From: CAWICD01 sp052267165
GTDB taxonomy: Bacteria > Vulcanimicrobiota > Vulcanimicrobiia > Vulcanimicrobiales > Vulcanimicrobiaceae
NCBI GenBank assembly: GCA_052267165.1
Contig: JBKQHO010000039.1
Coordinates: forward strand, 62,001-126,000
Direction of reading: 5' to 3'
Length of the DNA stretch: 64,000 nucleotides
The translations under genes were made by a program, and so were the position numbers. This document shows, piece by piece, positions 51,317 through 60,497 of this stretch (within the stretch, counting starts at the first letter, position 1; the number at the start of each line of letters is the position of its first letter). Under the pieces are notes generated by a model. That model searched no databases. It saw only the letters and a list, made by a program, of their open reading frames with translations, and was not told the DNA's origin.

Positions 51317-51364
51317 CACCCGGACATCCGTGCCGGGTGAGATGTGGACAACCACGATATCATA
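51317..51364 (-). promoter_or_regulatory. Promoter -10 and leader hairpin of rpsB
   Basis: On the minus strand TATGAT (51364-51359) is a good -10 box. About 20 bases on, CACCCGG pairs with CCGGGTG (51339-51317, 9-base loop) in the leader. No convincing -35 is seen. S2 is known in other bacteria to repress its own mRNA through a leader structure, so this hairpin is a candidate site. Confidence 0.4.
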
Positions 51365-51427
51365 ACACACCGAAAAGCCCAAACGTACGTTCGAGCTCGG
51401 TTGAGGGGAACGTCGGATCGCGGTACG

Positions 51428-51631
51428 CTAGGTGCCGGTGCCGGCCCGGCCGTCGGCCGCTTCGGCCGCGCTGCGCGCGATCTCCTCGTAAATTTCGGCG
51501 CGGTGCACGCTCACCGCACGGGGCGCCTCGATCCCGATGCGAACTTGATCGCGGTCGATGGCGACGACGACCAGTTTCACGTCATCGCCGATCATGATCG
51601 CTTGGTTGAGCTTCCTTGTCAGAACGAGCAT
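51428..51631 (-). CDS. csrA: Carbon storage regulator
   Basis: 67 residues. MLVLTRKLNQAIMIGDDVKL is the invariant N-terminus, followed by VRIGIEAPRAVSVHRAEIYE. CsrA binds GGA motifs in mRNA leaders and controls carbon storage and motility. No flagellar genes (its common neighbours) are present; carbon storage as PHA makes a plausible target here. It lies 173 bases upstream of rpsB on the same strand. Confidence 0.96.
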   Translation of the reverse strand: MLVLTRKLNQAIMIGDDVKLVVVAIDRDQVRIGIEAPRAVSVHRAEIYEEIARSAAEAADGRAGTGT

Positions 51632-51703
51632 CCTGGCCGGTCATTCCGTGTCTCCGGGGAGCGGCCCCGCACCTTCACGCAAACCTTACAAGCCGCGCGC
51701 GGA

Positions 51704-53371
51704 CTAGAAGGCGAACTGGGCTGCGTGCAGGTCGGCGTACGCTCCGCCCCGCGCCAGCAAGTCGTCGTGCGTCCCAACCTCGAGGAGCCGGCCCGAGTCG
51801 ATGTACAGGATCTTGTTAGCCCGGCGGATCGTCGAGAGCCGGTGCGCGATGATCAGCGTCGTGCGCCCCGGCAAGAGCCGGTCAAGCGCCGCTTCGATCA
51901 GCCGCTCGGAGTGGCTGTCCAGGGCGCTCGTGGCTTCGTCGAGGATGAGAATCCGCGGGTCGCGGAGCACGGCGCGCGCGATCGAGATGCGCTGGCGCTG
52001 CCCGCCCGAGAGCCGCACGCCGCGCTCGCCGACGGGGGTGCGATAGCCCAGCGGCAAGTCCAGGATGAACTCCTCGGCGTTGGCCTCGCGGGCAGCGCGC
52101 TCGATCTCGGCTTCGGTCGCGTCGAGCCGGCCGTAGCGGATGTTCTCGGCGATCGTGCCGGAGAACAGCAGCGCCTCCTGGGGGACGATCGCGATCGCGT
52201 CGCGCAGCGCGCTCAACTTGAGGCACGCGAGATCGGTACCGTCGAGCAAGATTCGTCCCGAGCGCGGCTCGTAAAAGCGCGGCACGAGGTTGACGATGGT
52301 CGTCTTGCCGGCTCCCGAAGGTCCGACCAGCGCGACGATCTCGCCCGCCGCGACCTCGGCCGTCAGATCGTGCAGCACGGCCGGTCCGTCCGGTGTGTAG
52401 GCGAAGGTCACGTTCTCGAAGCGCAGTTCGCCGGCGATCGCCTCGGGCGCGATCGCATCGGCGCTGGCGTCGCGCTCGATCGGCAGATCGAGTATCTCGA
52501 AGATGCGCGATGCGCCGACGATCCCTTTCGAGAGGTCGCCGACGTACGCCGCGAAGCGGTTGATCGGATTCATCGCCAGCACGACGGCCGTCCAGTACTG
52601 AAAGACTTCACCCGTGTCCATCCGGCCGACGATCACTTCGCGCACCGAGAAGAGCACGATCGCCAGCAGCGCGATCGTCGTGATCATCCCGACCACGGGC
52701 GTCTGCGTCTGCCCCAGTTGCGTGAGCTTCATGTTCGCGCCGAAATAGTTCTCGTTGCTGTTCGTGAAGCGCTCGGTCTCGTAGGGCTCGCGGCCGAAGG
52801 CTTTGACGATGCGCTCGCCCTGTAAGACCTCCGAAAGATTGGAAGCGAGGTCGGCGATGCGCTCCTGAGCGCGCTTGGTGTTATTCGAGATCAGTCGCGT
52901 GAACGTGGCGACCGCGTAGTTGACGACCGGCGCGAACACGAAGAGGAACAAGGTGAGCAGCCAGTCGCGGTAGAGCATCACCGCGAGCGCTCCCAAGAAC
53001 GTGACGATGGTCTGCACGAGCTGGGGGAGCGAGACGCTGACCGCGTCGGTCATCAGCGCGAGGTCGTTCGTGAAGCGCGAGAGGAATTCGCCCGGGCGCC
53101 ACTTGTCGAACTCGCCGAGCGGCAAGTGCAGCACGCGCGAGAACAGGCGCACGCGCAGGTTGGCGATCAGCCGCTGGCCGCTCCAAGCAGTCAGATAGTT
53201 CTGTCCGTACGAGGCGACGTTCGAGATCACGTTGACGACGAAGAGCCCGATGACCACGAACCAGAGCAGCCGCCAGTCGTGCTGCGGGCCGCCGATCACG
53301 CGCTGGATGACGATCTTGAACGCCTCGGTGTACGAAAGCGGCCCCAAGCCCGCGATCACGCCCAGGAACAA
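51704..53371 (-). CDS. ABC exporter, fused permease and ATPase
   Basis: 555 residues from a TTG at 53371. Six membrane segments (about 1-290), then the ATPase: Walker A GPSGAGKTT, signature LSGGQRQR, Walker B ILILDEATSALDS, H-loop IIAHRLST. It resembles MsbA or multidrug/lipid half-transporters. The TTG lies inside the first helix; upstream the same frame continues through GFDRKAVVRRLLSEARPFYP with no ATG, GTG or TTG before a stop, but a CTG at 53464 with GGAAAGG before it. The real protein probably starts there. Confidence 0.92.
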   Translation of the reverse strand: MFLGVIAGLGPLSYTEAFKIVIQRVIGGPQHDWRLLWFVVIGLFVVNVISNVASYGQNYLTAWSGQRLIANLRVRLFSRVLHLPLGEFDKWRPGEFLSRFTNDLALMTDAVSVSLPQLVQTIVTFLGALAVMLYRDWLLTLFLFVFAPVVNYAVATFTRLISNNTKRAQERIADLASNLSEVLQGERIVKAFGREPYETERFTNSNENYFGANMKLTQLGQTQTPVVGMITTIALLAIVLFSVREVIVGRMDTGEVFQYWTAVVLAMNPINRFAAYVGDLSKGIVGASRIFEILDLPIERDASADAIAPEAIAGELRFENVTFAYTPDGPAVLHDLTAEVAAGEIVALVGPSGAGKTTIVNLVPRFYEPRSGRILLDGTDLACLKLSALRDAIAIVPQEALLFSGTIAENIRYGRLDATEAEIERAAREANAEEFILDLPLGYRTPVGERGVRLSGGQRQRISIARAVLRDPRILILDEATSALDSHSERLIEAALDRLLPGRTTLIIAHRLSTIRRANKILYIDSGRLLEVGTHDDLLARGGAYADLHAAQFAF

Positions 53372-53531
53372 CGAGAACAGCAGGCGCGGGTAAAAGGGCC
53401 GCGCCTCGCTCAGGAGACGCCGGACGACGGCCTTTCGGTCGAAGCCTTTGGGAGTGTCAACCAGGGGTCGAAACCTTTCCGTCGGGCTGCCGGTAGATCC
53501 TCACACGAGTTCGTTCGCCGGGGTAGCCGCC

Positions 53532-54125
53532 GTGGACTGTTATTTTCACAACGCCGTTCCGTCCGTCGCCGTTTGCCGCGACTGCCGGCGCACCATCTGC
53601 GCGACGTGCCGCGACGAGCAGGGGCTGTGCCCCAGCTGCCGGCTCGACCAGCGCATCAAGGCCGCGCAGTCTGCGCGGGCCGGTTTGACCGGACAAGTAG
53701 GCCCTTCCAATCCGCCGCCGCAGGCGCCCCGTGCGCCGCAGACGACGCCTCGCAACCGGGTGGCCGGAGCGCTCGCCGGCGTCTCCGGAGAGACGCGCGC
53801 GCTGCTTGGGCTCGGGTATCCGCTCTGGCCGCTGGCGGCGCTGGCCCTGCTCGACCCCAAGCGCTCGCCCGAAGTGCGGCGCCAAGCGATGCAGGCTCTG
53901 GCGCTCAATTTCGGCACGTTCGGCTTGTGGATCGCGCTGGGAGCGATCGCGCACATCCCGCTGCTCGGGCTCTCCGCTTGGCCGCTGCTCGCGCTCATCG
54001 TGCCGGTCTGGCTGGTGGCCACGATCGTCTATGGCCTGATGGTTTGGAACGGCGAGGACGTGCGCGTTCCGCTGGTCAGCGACTGGCTCGACGAGCGCGA
54101 AGCGCGCAGGACGCAAGCCGTCTGA
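53532..54125 (+). CDS. B-box-like zinc finger plus DUF4870-type membrane protein
   Basis: 197 residues from a GTG at 53532. The N-terminus has CRDCRRTICATCRDEQG then CPSCRLD, a B-box-like double zinc site. A Pro-rich linker (residues about 60-80) leads to a C-terminal DUF4870/Tic20-like membrane domain with about four hydrophobic segments (LGYPLWPLAALALLDPKRSP, GLWIALGAIAHIPLLG). The first part is cytoplasmic. Role unknown. Diverges from the ABC exporter. Confidence 0.8.
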   Translation: MDCYFHNAVPSVAVCRDCRRTICATCRDEQGLCPSCRLDQRIKAAQSARAGLTGQVGPSNPPPQAPRAPQTTPRNRVAGALAGVSGETRALLGLGYPLWPLAALALLDPKRSPEVRRQAMQALALNFGTFGLWIALGAIAHIPLLGLSAWPLLALIVPVWLVATIVYGLMVWNGEDVRVPLVSDWLDEREARRTQAV

Positions 54126-54131
54126 CGCCGC

Positions 54132-55583
54132 TCAGGGCGTGACGGGCAAGCTCGCGCGATACGTTGCGTAGCGCCGCAAGAACGCGCGGGCCGCCGTTTC
54201 GTGATCGACGACCGGCGGCGGATAGAACGCTCCGTCGAAGAGCGGCAGCACGAGTTGCGCTCGGCGCGTGGCCGCGGCCGGGTCGAGCACGTCGGCGTCC
54301 GGTAACGAGGCCAGCTCCGGAAGCCACGCGCGCATGTACGCGCCGCGCGGGTCGAGCGCGCGCGCCTGCTTGTGCGGGTTGAAGATTCGCGGAAACTGCG
54401 CCAGGTCGGCGCCGACTCCGGCAACCCATTGCCAATTGCCGGTTGCCAGCGCCGGCTCGTCCTCGACCAGGTGCCGATCCCATTCGTCCCGGCCGATCCG
54501 CCAAGCGACGCCGAGATCGAAGCACAGAAACGAGGCCGCGACCAGACGGACGCGAGGGTGCATCCAGCCGGTCTCGCGCAGTTGCCGAATCCCCGCGTCG
54601 ACCAGCGGATAACCCGTGCGGCCTTCGCGCCAGGCCTCCAGCGCCGGGTGCCGGGTCGCGAACGGAAAGCCGCGCATCCGCGCTTGAAACGCCTCGTCGC
54701 GGGCGCCCTCGAAGAACCACGCGAGTTGCAGGAAGAAATCGCGTTGGGCGAGCGCTCGGACGAAGGCGCGCAGCGAGAAGCGTTCCTCGGCAAGCAAGAA
54801 GCGGTCGCGCAAGCGTTCGTCGGCGCGCGCCAGAACCGTGCGCGCGGCGATCGTGCCGAAGGACAGATCGGGCGCGAGCCGCGAGGTGGGCTCGGCGCCG
54901 GGCACGTTGCGGGCGGCGCCGTAGCGCAGAACGTGGCTCGCGAGGTACGCGTCGAGTGCGCGCAGCGTTCGCGCCTCCGAGGGCGGAACCTCGAGCGCCG
55001 TCACGCCGAACTCCTCGGCCGAAGGCAGCGCCTCGCTCGCAATCTCGAGCGCGGCAAAGCGAATCGGGCCGGCGAGGCGGCTGCGCGGAAGCTCCGCCCA
55101 CGCCGCCATGAACGGCGCGAGCGCCCGATATCCCAGACCGCCTTCGGCTGTCCGTGCCGCGGCGCTCGCTTCGGGCGGAACGGCCGGCGCGTCGTGCACG
55201 ATGAGCGCGCGCACTCCCGCTTCCTCGAGTGAAGATTGCAAGCGGCGGCCGCGCTCGCGCGAGGCCGCGTCGTAGGCGGCCGACCAAACGACGGTCTGCG
55301 TCGCGGCGTCGCGCGCCAGACGCCGCACCGTGCTCACGAGCGGCCCGCGGCGGCAGATCAGGCGCGCGCCGCGCGCCGCCAGCGCCGCTTCGAGCGAAGC
55401 GAGTGCCCCGCAATAGTAGGCGGCGCGGCCCGGGTTGCGTCCGACCCGTTCGCGTGCGTGCGAATCGAAGACCAGCGCCGGTACGACCGCACCGTACCGC
55501 GCGGCTTCGAGTAAGCCCGCGTGATCCTCCAAGCGGAGGTCGCGCGTGAACAAGAACAGCGCGCGCGCGCCGCCGGCGGACAC
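54132..55583 (-). CDS. phr: Deoxyribodipyrimidine photolyase
   Basis: 483 residues, GTG start. N-terminal photolyase domain ALFLFTRDLRLEDHAGLLEA; FAD-binding C-terminal domain with YPLVDAGIRQLRETGWMHPR, ALATGNWQWVAGVGAD and FPRIFNPHKQARALD. It repairs UV-induced pyrimidine dimers using light. The motifs fit CPD photolyase class I better than cryptochrome. The following cytochrome gene is upstream on the same strand by 5 bases, perhaps one transcript. Confidence 0.93.
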   Translation of the reverse strand: MSAGGARALFLFTRDLRLEDHAGLLEAARYGAVVPALVFDSHARERVGRNPGRAAYYCGALASLEAALAARGARLICRRGPLVSTVRRLARDAATQTVVWSAAYDAASRERGRRLQSSLEEAGVRALIVHDAPAVPPEASAAARTAEGGLGYRALAPFMAAWAELPRSRLAGPIRFAALEIASEALPSAEEFGVTALEVPPSEARTLRALDAYLASHVLRYGAARNVPGAEPTSRLAPDLSFGTIAARTVLARADERLRDRFLLAEERFSLRAFVRALAQRDFFLQLAWFFEGARDEAFQARMRGFPFATRHPALEAWREGRTGYPLVDAGIRQLRETGWMHPRVRLVAASFLCFDLGVAWRIGRDEWDRHLVEDEPALATGNWQWVAGVGADLAQFPRIFNPHKQARALDPRGAYMRAWLPELASLPDADVLDPAAATRRAQLVLPLFDGAFYPPPVVDHETAARAFLRRYATYRASLPVTP

Positions 55584-55588
55584 GAGAC

Positions 55589-56008
55589 CTAAAGCGTCCC
55601 CACGTAAGCGGCTACGTCGTCGACGTCCTTTTCATTGAGCGTCTGAGGATAGAGCTTGGGCATGGGCGGTTTCGGATCTTCGATCCAGGCGATCGCCTCC
55701 TTATCGTTCTTGCGCGACTTCTCGTCCTTGAGCGGGGGGCCGATCCCGCCGCCGGCACCATCCGTTCCGTGGCAGCTCGAACAGTTCTGGATGAAGACCT
55801 GCTGGCCGCGGGCCGGGTCGCCGAGCGCAGCTTGTGTCCCGGCCGCGCCGGACAAGCCGGTCGACCGCGATGCGGCGGCGGCCGGCGCGGCGGGAGCTTC
55901 GGTCGCGCTGCCCGTGCTTTGCTCGGAACTCGACGAGCTCTTCGAGCAGCCGGTGACGGGCACAGTCGCGAGCGCGCAGATGAATAAGAACGAGATCCAA
56001 CGCTTCAA
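55589..56008 (-). CDS. Lipoprotein cytochrome c
   Basis: 139 residues. Signal peptide with lipobox PVTGC (Cys about 21), Ser- and Ala-rich tether, then a cytochrome c domain: GQQVFIQNCSSCHGTDGAGG (haem site C-S-S-C-H), GIGPPLKDEK, and PPMPKLYPQTL supplying the axial Met. It is anchored at the outer leaflet for electron transfer. Ends DVAAYVGTL as in small class I cytochromes. Confidence 0.92.
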   Translation of the reverse strand: MKRWISFLFICALATVPVTGCSKSSSSSEQSTGSATEAPAAPAAAASRSTGLSGAAGTQAALGDPARGQQVFIQNCSSCHGTDGAGGGIGPPLKDEKSRKNDKEAIAWIEDPKPPMPKLYPQTLNEKDVDDVAAYVGTL

Positions 56009-56120
56009 GCAAGACTCTCCCCGCCGTCAATGCTTCTTCGACGCTTCGGCCGCGCTCGCGCGACTCCCGCGCGGTCGAAGCGGGAGGAGTTGCGAGCGTG
56101 TGCCAACGGTCGTGCCTCAT

Positions 56121-56414
56121 ATGGCGGAAAGGCCGAACTTCGAAAGCGTCCCCCGCGGCATGCGGCGCGCGCTCGGATCCCTGGTGTGGACCGAGCGGGC
56201 GATCTTCTTGGTCACCGGCCTGCTGTTGTTCGCGGGGGCGCTGGCGCTGCTCAAACGGAGCGTCGAGCTGCTCGTTCCGATGTTCACGGGCGACAACGGG
56301 CCCGCGTTGGCCTACGCCTCGAGCGGAATTCTCGAGGGTGAGTCGCCGGGAGCACGCGTTCGCCCGACGCCAGTAGACACCTATTCCCGGTGGGATAAAT
56401 GTCCATGGTTTTAG
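56121..56414 (+). pseudogene. Truncated PsiE-like membrane protein
   Basis: From the ATG at 56121, TERAIFLVTGLLLFAGALAL and ASSGILEG resemble the N-terminus of the PsiE family (phosphate-starvation-inducible E). After about 70 residues it leaves the family pattern and ends in an unrelated polar stretch; the other three helices are missing. A frame upstream to 55656 is a shadow of the cytochrome gene. Confidence 0.55.
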
Positions 56415-56425
56415 GAGCGGTTCGG

Positions 56426-57460
56426 CTAGCCGCCTATTTCGGAGAAGGCGCGCATGCGGCTCGAGGGTTCGCCGAGGCGCAGATGGTGGCGTTCGGGCTT
56501 GATCAGCATGCCGCCGCGGAAGAGTTCGATCAGATCCTCGCGTGAAGCGCCCGCGCGCAGCGGCGTGCGCAGGTCGATCTCGTAGTCCCCGAAGAGGCAC
56601 AGGCGCAGCCGGCCGTCGGCCGAGAGGCGCACGCGATTGCAGCGCTCGCAGTAATCGTGCGACAGCGGGCTGATGACGCCGATCGCGCCGCGCGCGCCGG
56701 GAAAGGCGAAATAACGCGCGGGCCCGTTTCCGCCGGGACCAGTTACGGGGAGCAGCGCCTCGAGCGCGCTGATGCGCGCTAAGATCTCGTCCGACGACAC
56801 GTACGACTCGCGTTGCAGCTCCACGTTCTCTTCCACGGGCATCAGCTCGATGAAACGGATGAAGAGCTCGCGCTCGCGCGTCAAAGCGGCAAAGGCGGCC
56901 AGCTCGTCGTCGTTGCGGCCGCGCATCACCACGCAGTTGAGCTTGATCGGGGCGAGCCCCGCGGCGATCGCCGCGTCGATGCCGCGCAGCACCGCGTCGA
57001 GCCCCGGGCGACGGGCGAGCGCGACGAAGCGGTCCTCGCGAAGCGTGTCGAGCGAGACGTTGACGCGCAGCAAACCGGCGGCGGCTAACTCGTCCACCTG
57101 CTCGGCCAGCAAGATACCGTTGGTCGAAAGCGAGATGTCGTCGATGCCGCGGATTGCAGCGAGCATGCGCACGAGGTCAGGCAGGTCGCGCCGCACGAGC
57201 GGCTCGCCGCCGGTCAGCCGGACACTGCGCAGCCCAACCGAGGCACCGGCTTCGACGATCTGCGCGATCTCCTCGAAACTGAGGATATCTCGCTTGGAGA
57301 TCCATTGCAGCCCGGTCTCCGGCATGCAATAGATGCAGCGGAGGTTGCAGCGATCGGTGACCGAGATTCGCAGATACGTGATGGGACGCTTGAATTGATC
57401 GGCAAGCGGCGCAACGTCGCGCCGCACGGCGCCGATCAAGTCGAACGTCTGAAGAGCCAT
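56426..57460 (-). CDS. moaA: GTP 3',8-cyclase (molybdenum cofactor step 1)
   Basis: 344 residues. Radical-SAM motif CNLRCIYC, SAM-binding LTGGEPLVRRDL, and the second cluster CERCNRVRLSADGRLRLC. The C-terminal Gly-Gly (SEIGG) needed for activity is present. It converts GTP to 3',8-cyclo-GTP, which MoaC turns into cPMP. moaC is not in the window; moaE, moaD and a moeB-like gene are. Confidence 0.97.
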   Translation of the reverse strand: MALQTFDLIGAVRRDVAPLADQFKRPITYLRISVTDRCNLRCIYCMPETGLQWISKRDILSFEEIAQIVEAGASVGLRSVRLTGGEPLVRRDLPDLVRMLAAIRGIDDISLSTNGILLAEQVDELAAAGLLRVNVSLDTLREDRFVALARRPGLDAVLRGIDAAIAAGLAPIKLNCVVMRGRNDDELAAFAALTRERELFIRFIELMPVEENVELQRESYVSSDEILARISALEALLPVTGPGGNGPARYFAFPGARGAIGVISPLSHDYCERCNRVRLSADGRLRLCLFGDYEIDLRTPLRAGASREDLIELFRGGMLIKPERHHLRLGEPSSRMRAFSEIGG

Positions 57461-57518
57461 CGTGCTCCGTTCAATTCAGTGCTTACGCATTGGGTTGCGC
57501 CCGCCCGCGCGGCCGCGT

Positions 57519-58190
57519 TCACTGTTCGAAGACGGAGTCCGCGATCACCACGTTGAGTTGGTAATTCGAGAAGGCCGAAGTCACGTCAGCTTTATACGAG
57601 GGCAATTCGACATGCCCCGTTTGCTTGTCGACCAAGTAGTTGCCCGCAACGTTCTTATAGGTCTGGTCGAAGGTCACGTAACCACCGTCCTTATAGGACC
57701 ACGTGTAGCTTTTTGCCGTCGCCGTCGCGTCGTCGACCTGGACGTCGAGATGCTCGATGCGCCCATTTTTCTTCGGCACCAAACGAAACGTCGTCGTGCC
57801 CGACTGGTCGCCCATCATCCCGACCTCGTAGACGACCGTCCAAATGCCGGGCGGATCGACCTTCGGATACACTTTCTTGAACTGGCTCGCCAGCGCCGGA
57901 ACCGTGTCGAAAACGACCGCTTGTTTGTCTGGTTGCTTGTAATAGACCGACCCGTCGATCGACGGGCTGAGGTAGGGGAAGGTCTTGAGCGCCACGTCGA
58001 GGTGGACCGCGGCCTTGTAACTGTGCAGGTTGGCGTTGAGGGCCGTCATGCGCTTCAAGAGATCGTTGCCGGCCGGGTTGAGCGGAGCCGGCTGCGGGTC
58101 CGCTACGGGCGGCGCCTGGCTCTCGGCGGCCGGCGGAGCCGCGAGCACGAGCGTCACGGCGAGACAGCAGAAGGCGACCAAAGACTTCAT
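57519..58190 (-). CDS. LolA-like periplasmic protein
   Basis: 223 residues from the ATG at 58190 with a signal peptide (LVAFCCLAVTLVLAAPPAAE). RMTALNANLHSYKAAVHLDV and later YKDGGYVTFDQTYKNVAGN, YLVDKQTGHVELPSYKADV suggest the half-barrel of LolA/outer-membrane-lipoprotein-carrier-like proteins. Binding of a hydrophobic ligand is possible. Family assignment is by pattern only. Confidence 0.6.
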   Translation of the reverse strand: MKSLVAFCCLAVTLVLAAPPAAESQAPPVADPQPAPLNPAGNDLLKRMTALNANLHSYKAAVHLDVALKTFPYLSPSIDGSVYYKQPDKQAVVFDTVPALASQFKKVYPKVDPPGIWTVVYEVGMMGDQSGTTTFRLVPKKNGRIEHLDVQVDDATATAKSYTWSYKDGGYVTFDQTYKNVAGNYLVDKQTGHVELPSYKADVTSAFSNYQLNVVIADSVFEQ

Positions 58191-58212
58191 GCGGGGGTAT
58201 ACCTCAGCGGTC

Positions 58213-59385
58213 TCAACGTCTCGCCTGCGGCGAAGGTTTCCAACCAAGGCCTTTGCCCGCGGCCAAGGCGGCCTCCAACTCTTCGCGGACCGTCGGGTCC
58301 GCTTCGTCGGCGAGCCGGCCCTCGAGCGCGGCCAGCGCCCGGGGCGAACCGATGCGCCCGAGCGCCCAGGCCGCGTGGCCGCGCACGAGCGGCTGCGGAT
58401 CGGCGCGGAGCGACTCTTCGAGCGCCGGAACGGCGGCGCGATCGAGCGCATTCCCCAGTGCGACCGCGGCATTGCGCCGCAACACCGCAGCCCCGCGCCA
58501 GCCCATCGCGGTCGGGCGAAAGCGCCGCTTGTACTCGCCGCTGCGCAGCTGCAGGAGCGCGCTCAGGTCGGGGAAAGCCGCGCCGGCGGCGGGCGCCGCG
58601 AACGCCGGGTCGCCTCGCGGCGAGGCGCGCCGTGTCGGCGGGCAGACCGCCTGGCAGAGGTCGCAGCCCCACACCCAGTCGCCGATCAGCGGGCGCAGCT
58701 CGCGCGGAATGGCGTCGCGCCGCTGCGTCAAATCGGAGATGCAGCGGGTCGCGTCGATCGTGTAGTCGCCGCGCAGGGCGCGGGTCGGGCAGACGGCGAC
58801 GCAGCGCGAGCAGCGGCCGCAGCTCTTCTTCGAGGGCACGTCGGGCTCGAGCGCCAGCGTCGTGAGGATCTCACCCAAGAACACGAACGAGCCGGCCGAG
58901 GGAACGATCAGATTCGTATGCTTCCCGACCCAGCCTAAACCCGCGCGAGCCGCATACGCCCGCTCGGCGAGCGGCGCCGTGTCGCAGACGACGCGGGTGA
59001 CGGCGCCGCCCGCGACTTCGTCGATGCGCCGGGCGATACGCTCGAGTACGGAACGCATGCGCGCGTGGTAGTCGGCCGACCAGGCGTAGTTTGAGACGCG
59101 ACCGGTCAGCGGCCCCCGGCCGGGCGGCGCTTCGTGCGCGTAGGCTAGCGCTACGCAAACGACCGAGCGGGCCCCGGGTAAGAGCGCGGCGGCATCGGCG
59201 GCGCGCTCGGCGTACGTGCCGTCGAAGCCCCACGTCGAAAGATCGCCGCGTGCGAACGAAGCCTCCATGCGCGCGCGAGCCGTTTCGTCGCGGACGGCCG
59301 GCGCGATCGCGACGGCGCTCGCACCGGCGTCCAGGGCGGCGCGCACGATCCGCTCCTTCGCCGCCGGTGGCAGCTCGCTCAGCAC
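58213..59385 (-). CDS. queG: Epoxyqueuosine reductase
   Basis: 390 residues. Two 4Fe-4S sites: CGRCSRCVAVCPTRAL and CDLCQAVCP; the cobalamin-binding N-terminal half includes VVCVALAYAHEAPPGRGPL and ARAGLGWVGKHTNL. C-terminal HEAT-like repeats (AALEGRLADEADPTVREELE). It finishes queuosine in tRNA, using cobalamin, so it could be the consumer of B12 in this region. Its first base overlaps the moeB-like stop by one base. Confidence 0.95.
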   Translation of the reverse strand: MLSELPPAAKERIVRAALDAGASAVAIAPAVRDETARARMEASFARGDLSTWGFDGTYAERAADAAALLPGARSVVCVALAYAHEAPPGRGPLTGRVSNYAWSADYHARMRSVLERIARRIDEVAGGAVTRVVCDTAPLAERAYAARAGLGWVGKHTNLIVPSAGSFVFLGEILTTLALEPDVPSKKSCGRCSRCVAVCPTRALRGDYTIDATRCISDLTQRRDAIPRELRPLIGDWVWGCDLCQAVCPPTRRASPRGDPAFAAPAAGAAFPDLSALLQLRSGEYKRRFRPTAMGWRGAAVLRRNAAVALGNALDRAAVPALEESLRADPQPLVRGHAAWALGRIGSPRALAALEGRLADEADPTVREELEAALAAGKGLGWKPSPQARR

Positions 59386-60497
59386 TAAAAGACCTCGAAA
59401 GCCGGATCGAGGACGCCGTACGCGAGCAGTCCGCCGCGCAGATGGTGCAGGCGGCGGAAGCCTGCGTCGTGCAGGCGCTGCACGGCCCAGCGCGACTTCG
59501 CGCCGACCCGGCAGGCGACCACGTACGTCTTGGCGCTGTCCAGCTCGTGGAGACGCCCCTCGAGCGCGCTTGCAGGCACGTGGAGCGCGTCGCTACGCAC
59601 GCCGAGCACGATCTCGTGCGGCTCGCGAACGTCGAGCAACTGCGCGCCCGGCGTGCGCTCCAAGAACGCGTCGAGCTCTTCGGGCTCGAGCTCGGGGACG
59701 AGCGACGCGGGACGCGCTGCGGGCGCCGTCTCCGTGACGTCGTGGATCGTGGGCTCGGCGCCGTGCAGCGGACAATCCGGATCGACCACCAGCGCCAGCT
59801 CGCGCATCCGCGCGTCGAACGCGTCGATCAGCAGCAGCCGGCCCGCCAGCGTGCGGCCCACGCCCAGAATCAGCTTGAGCGCCTCGTTCGCTTGCCACGT
59901 CCCGACGATCCCGGCCAGCACGCCGAGCACGCCGCCCTCCGCGCAGCTCGGCACGGTGCCCTCCGGCGGCGGTTCGGGAAAGACGCAGCGATAGCACGGG
60001 CCGCCGGGCGCGAACACGCTGACCTGTCCGTCGAATCGAAAGATCGAGCCGTAGACGTCGGGCTTGCCCTCGAGGCGGCACGCGTCGTTAATGAGATAGC
60101 GCGCTCCGAACGTGTCGGTCGCATCGACGACGACGTCGTAGAGCCGCACGAGCTCGCGCGCGTTGGAGGCGTCGAGCCGCAGCGGGATCGGGTCGACGGC
60201 GACGTGCGGATTGAGCGCGCTTACGCGCTCGGCGGCGGCCGTCGCCTTAAGCCGCCCGACGTCGGAGGTGGCGTAGATGACTTGCCGCTGCAAGTTGGTC
60301 TCGTCGACCTCGTCGTCGTCGACGATGCCGATGCGCCCCACGCCGGCGGCCGCCAGATACTGCAGCACGGGCGTGCCGAGCCCGCCCGCGCCGACGCACA
60401 GAACGCGCGCGCGGGCCAGCCGCTCCTGTCCGGGGAGGCCGACTTCGGGAATGAGCAGATGGCGGCTATAGCGGCGCAAGGCGCGGCCGGCAATCAT
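59385..60497 (-). CDS. moeB: MoeB/ThiF-type adenylyltransferase with rhodanese domain
   Basis: 370 residues. E1-like domain 1-250: RVLCVGAGGLGTPVLQYLAA (nucleotide site), IVDDDEVDETNLQRQVIYA, CYRCVFPEP. Rhodanese domain about 265-370 with an active-site loop in VVACRVGAKSRW. It adenylates the C-terminal glycine of MoaD and supplies sulphur. The second zinc pair, usually C-P-x-C, reads CPLHG, replacing one Cys by His. 4-base overlap with the hydrolase gene upstream. Confidence 0.93.
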   Translation of the reverse strand: MIAGRALRRYSRHLLIPEVGLPGQERLARARVLCVGAGGLGTPVLQYLAAAGVGRIGIVDDDEVDETNLQRQVIYATSDVGRLKATAAAERVSALNPHVAVDPIPLRLDASNARELVRLYDVVVDATDTFGARYLINDACRLEGKPDVYGSIFRFDGQVSVFAPGGPCYRCVFPEPPPEGTVPSCAEGGVLGVLAGIVGTWQANEALKLILGVGRTLAGRLLLIDAFDARMRELALVVDPDCPLHGAEPTIHDVTETAPAARPASLVPELEPEELDAFLERTPGAQLLDVREPHEIVLGVRSDALHVPASALEGRLHELDSAKTYVVACRVGAKSRWAVQRLHDAGFRRLHHLRGGLLAYGVLDPAFEVF

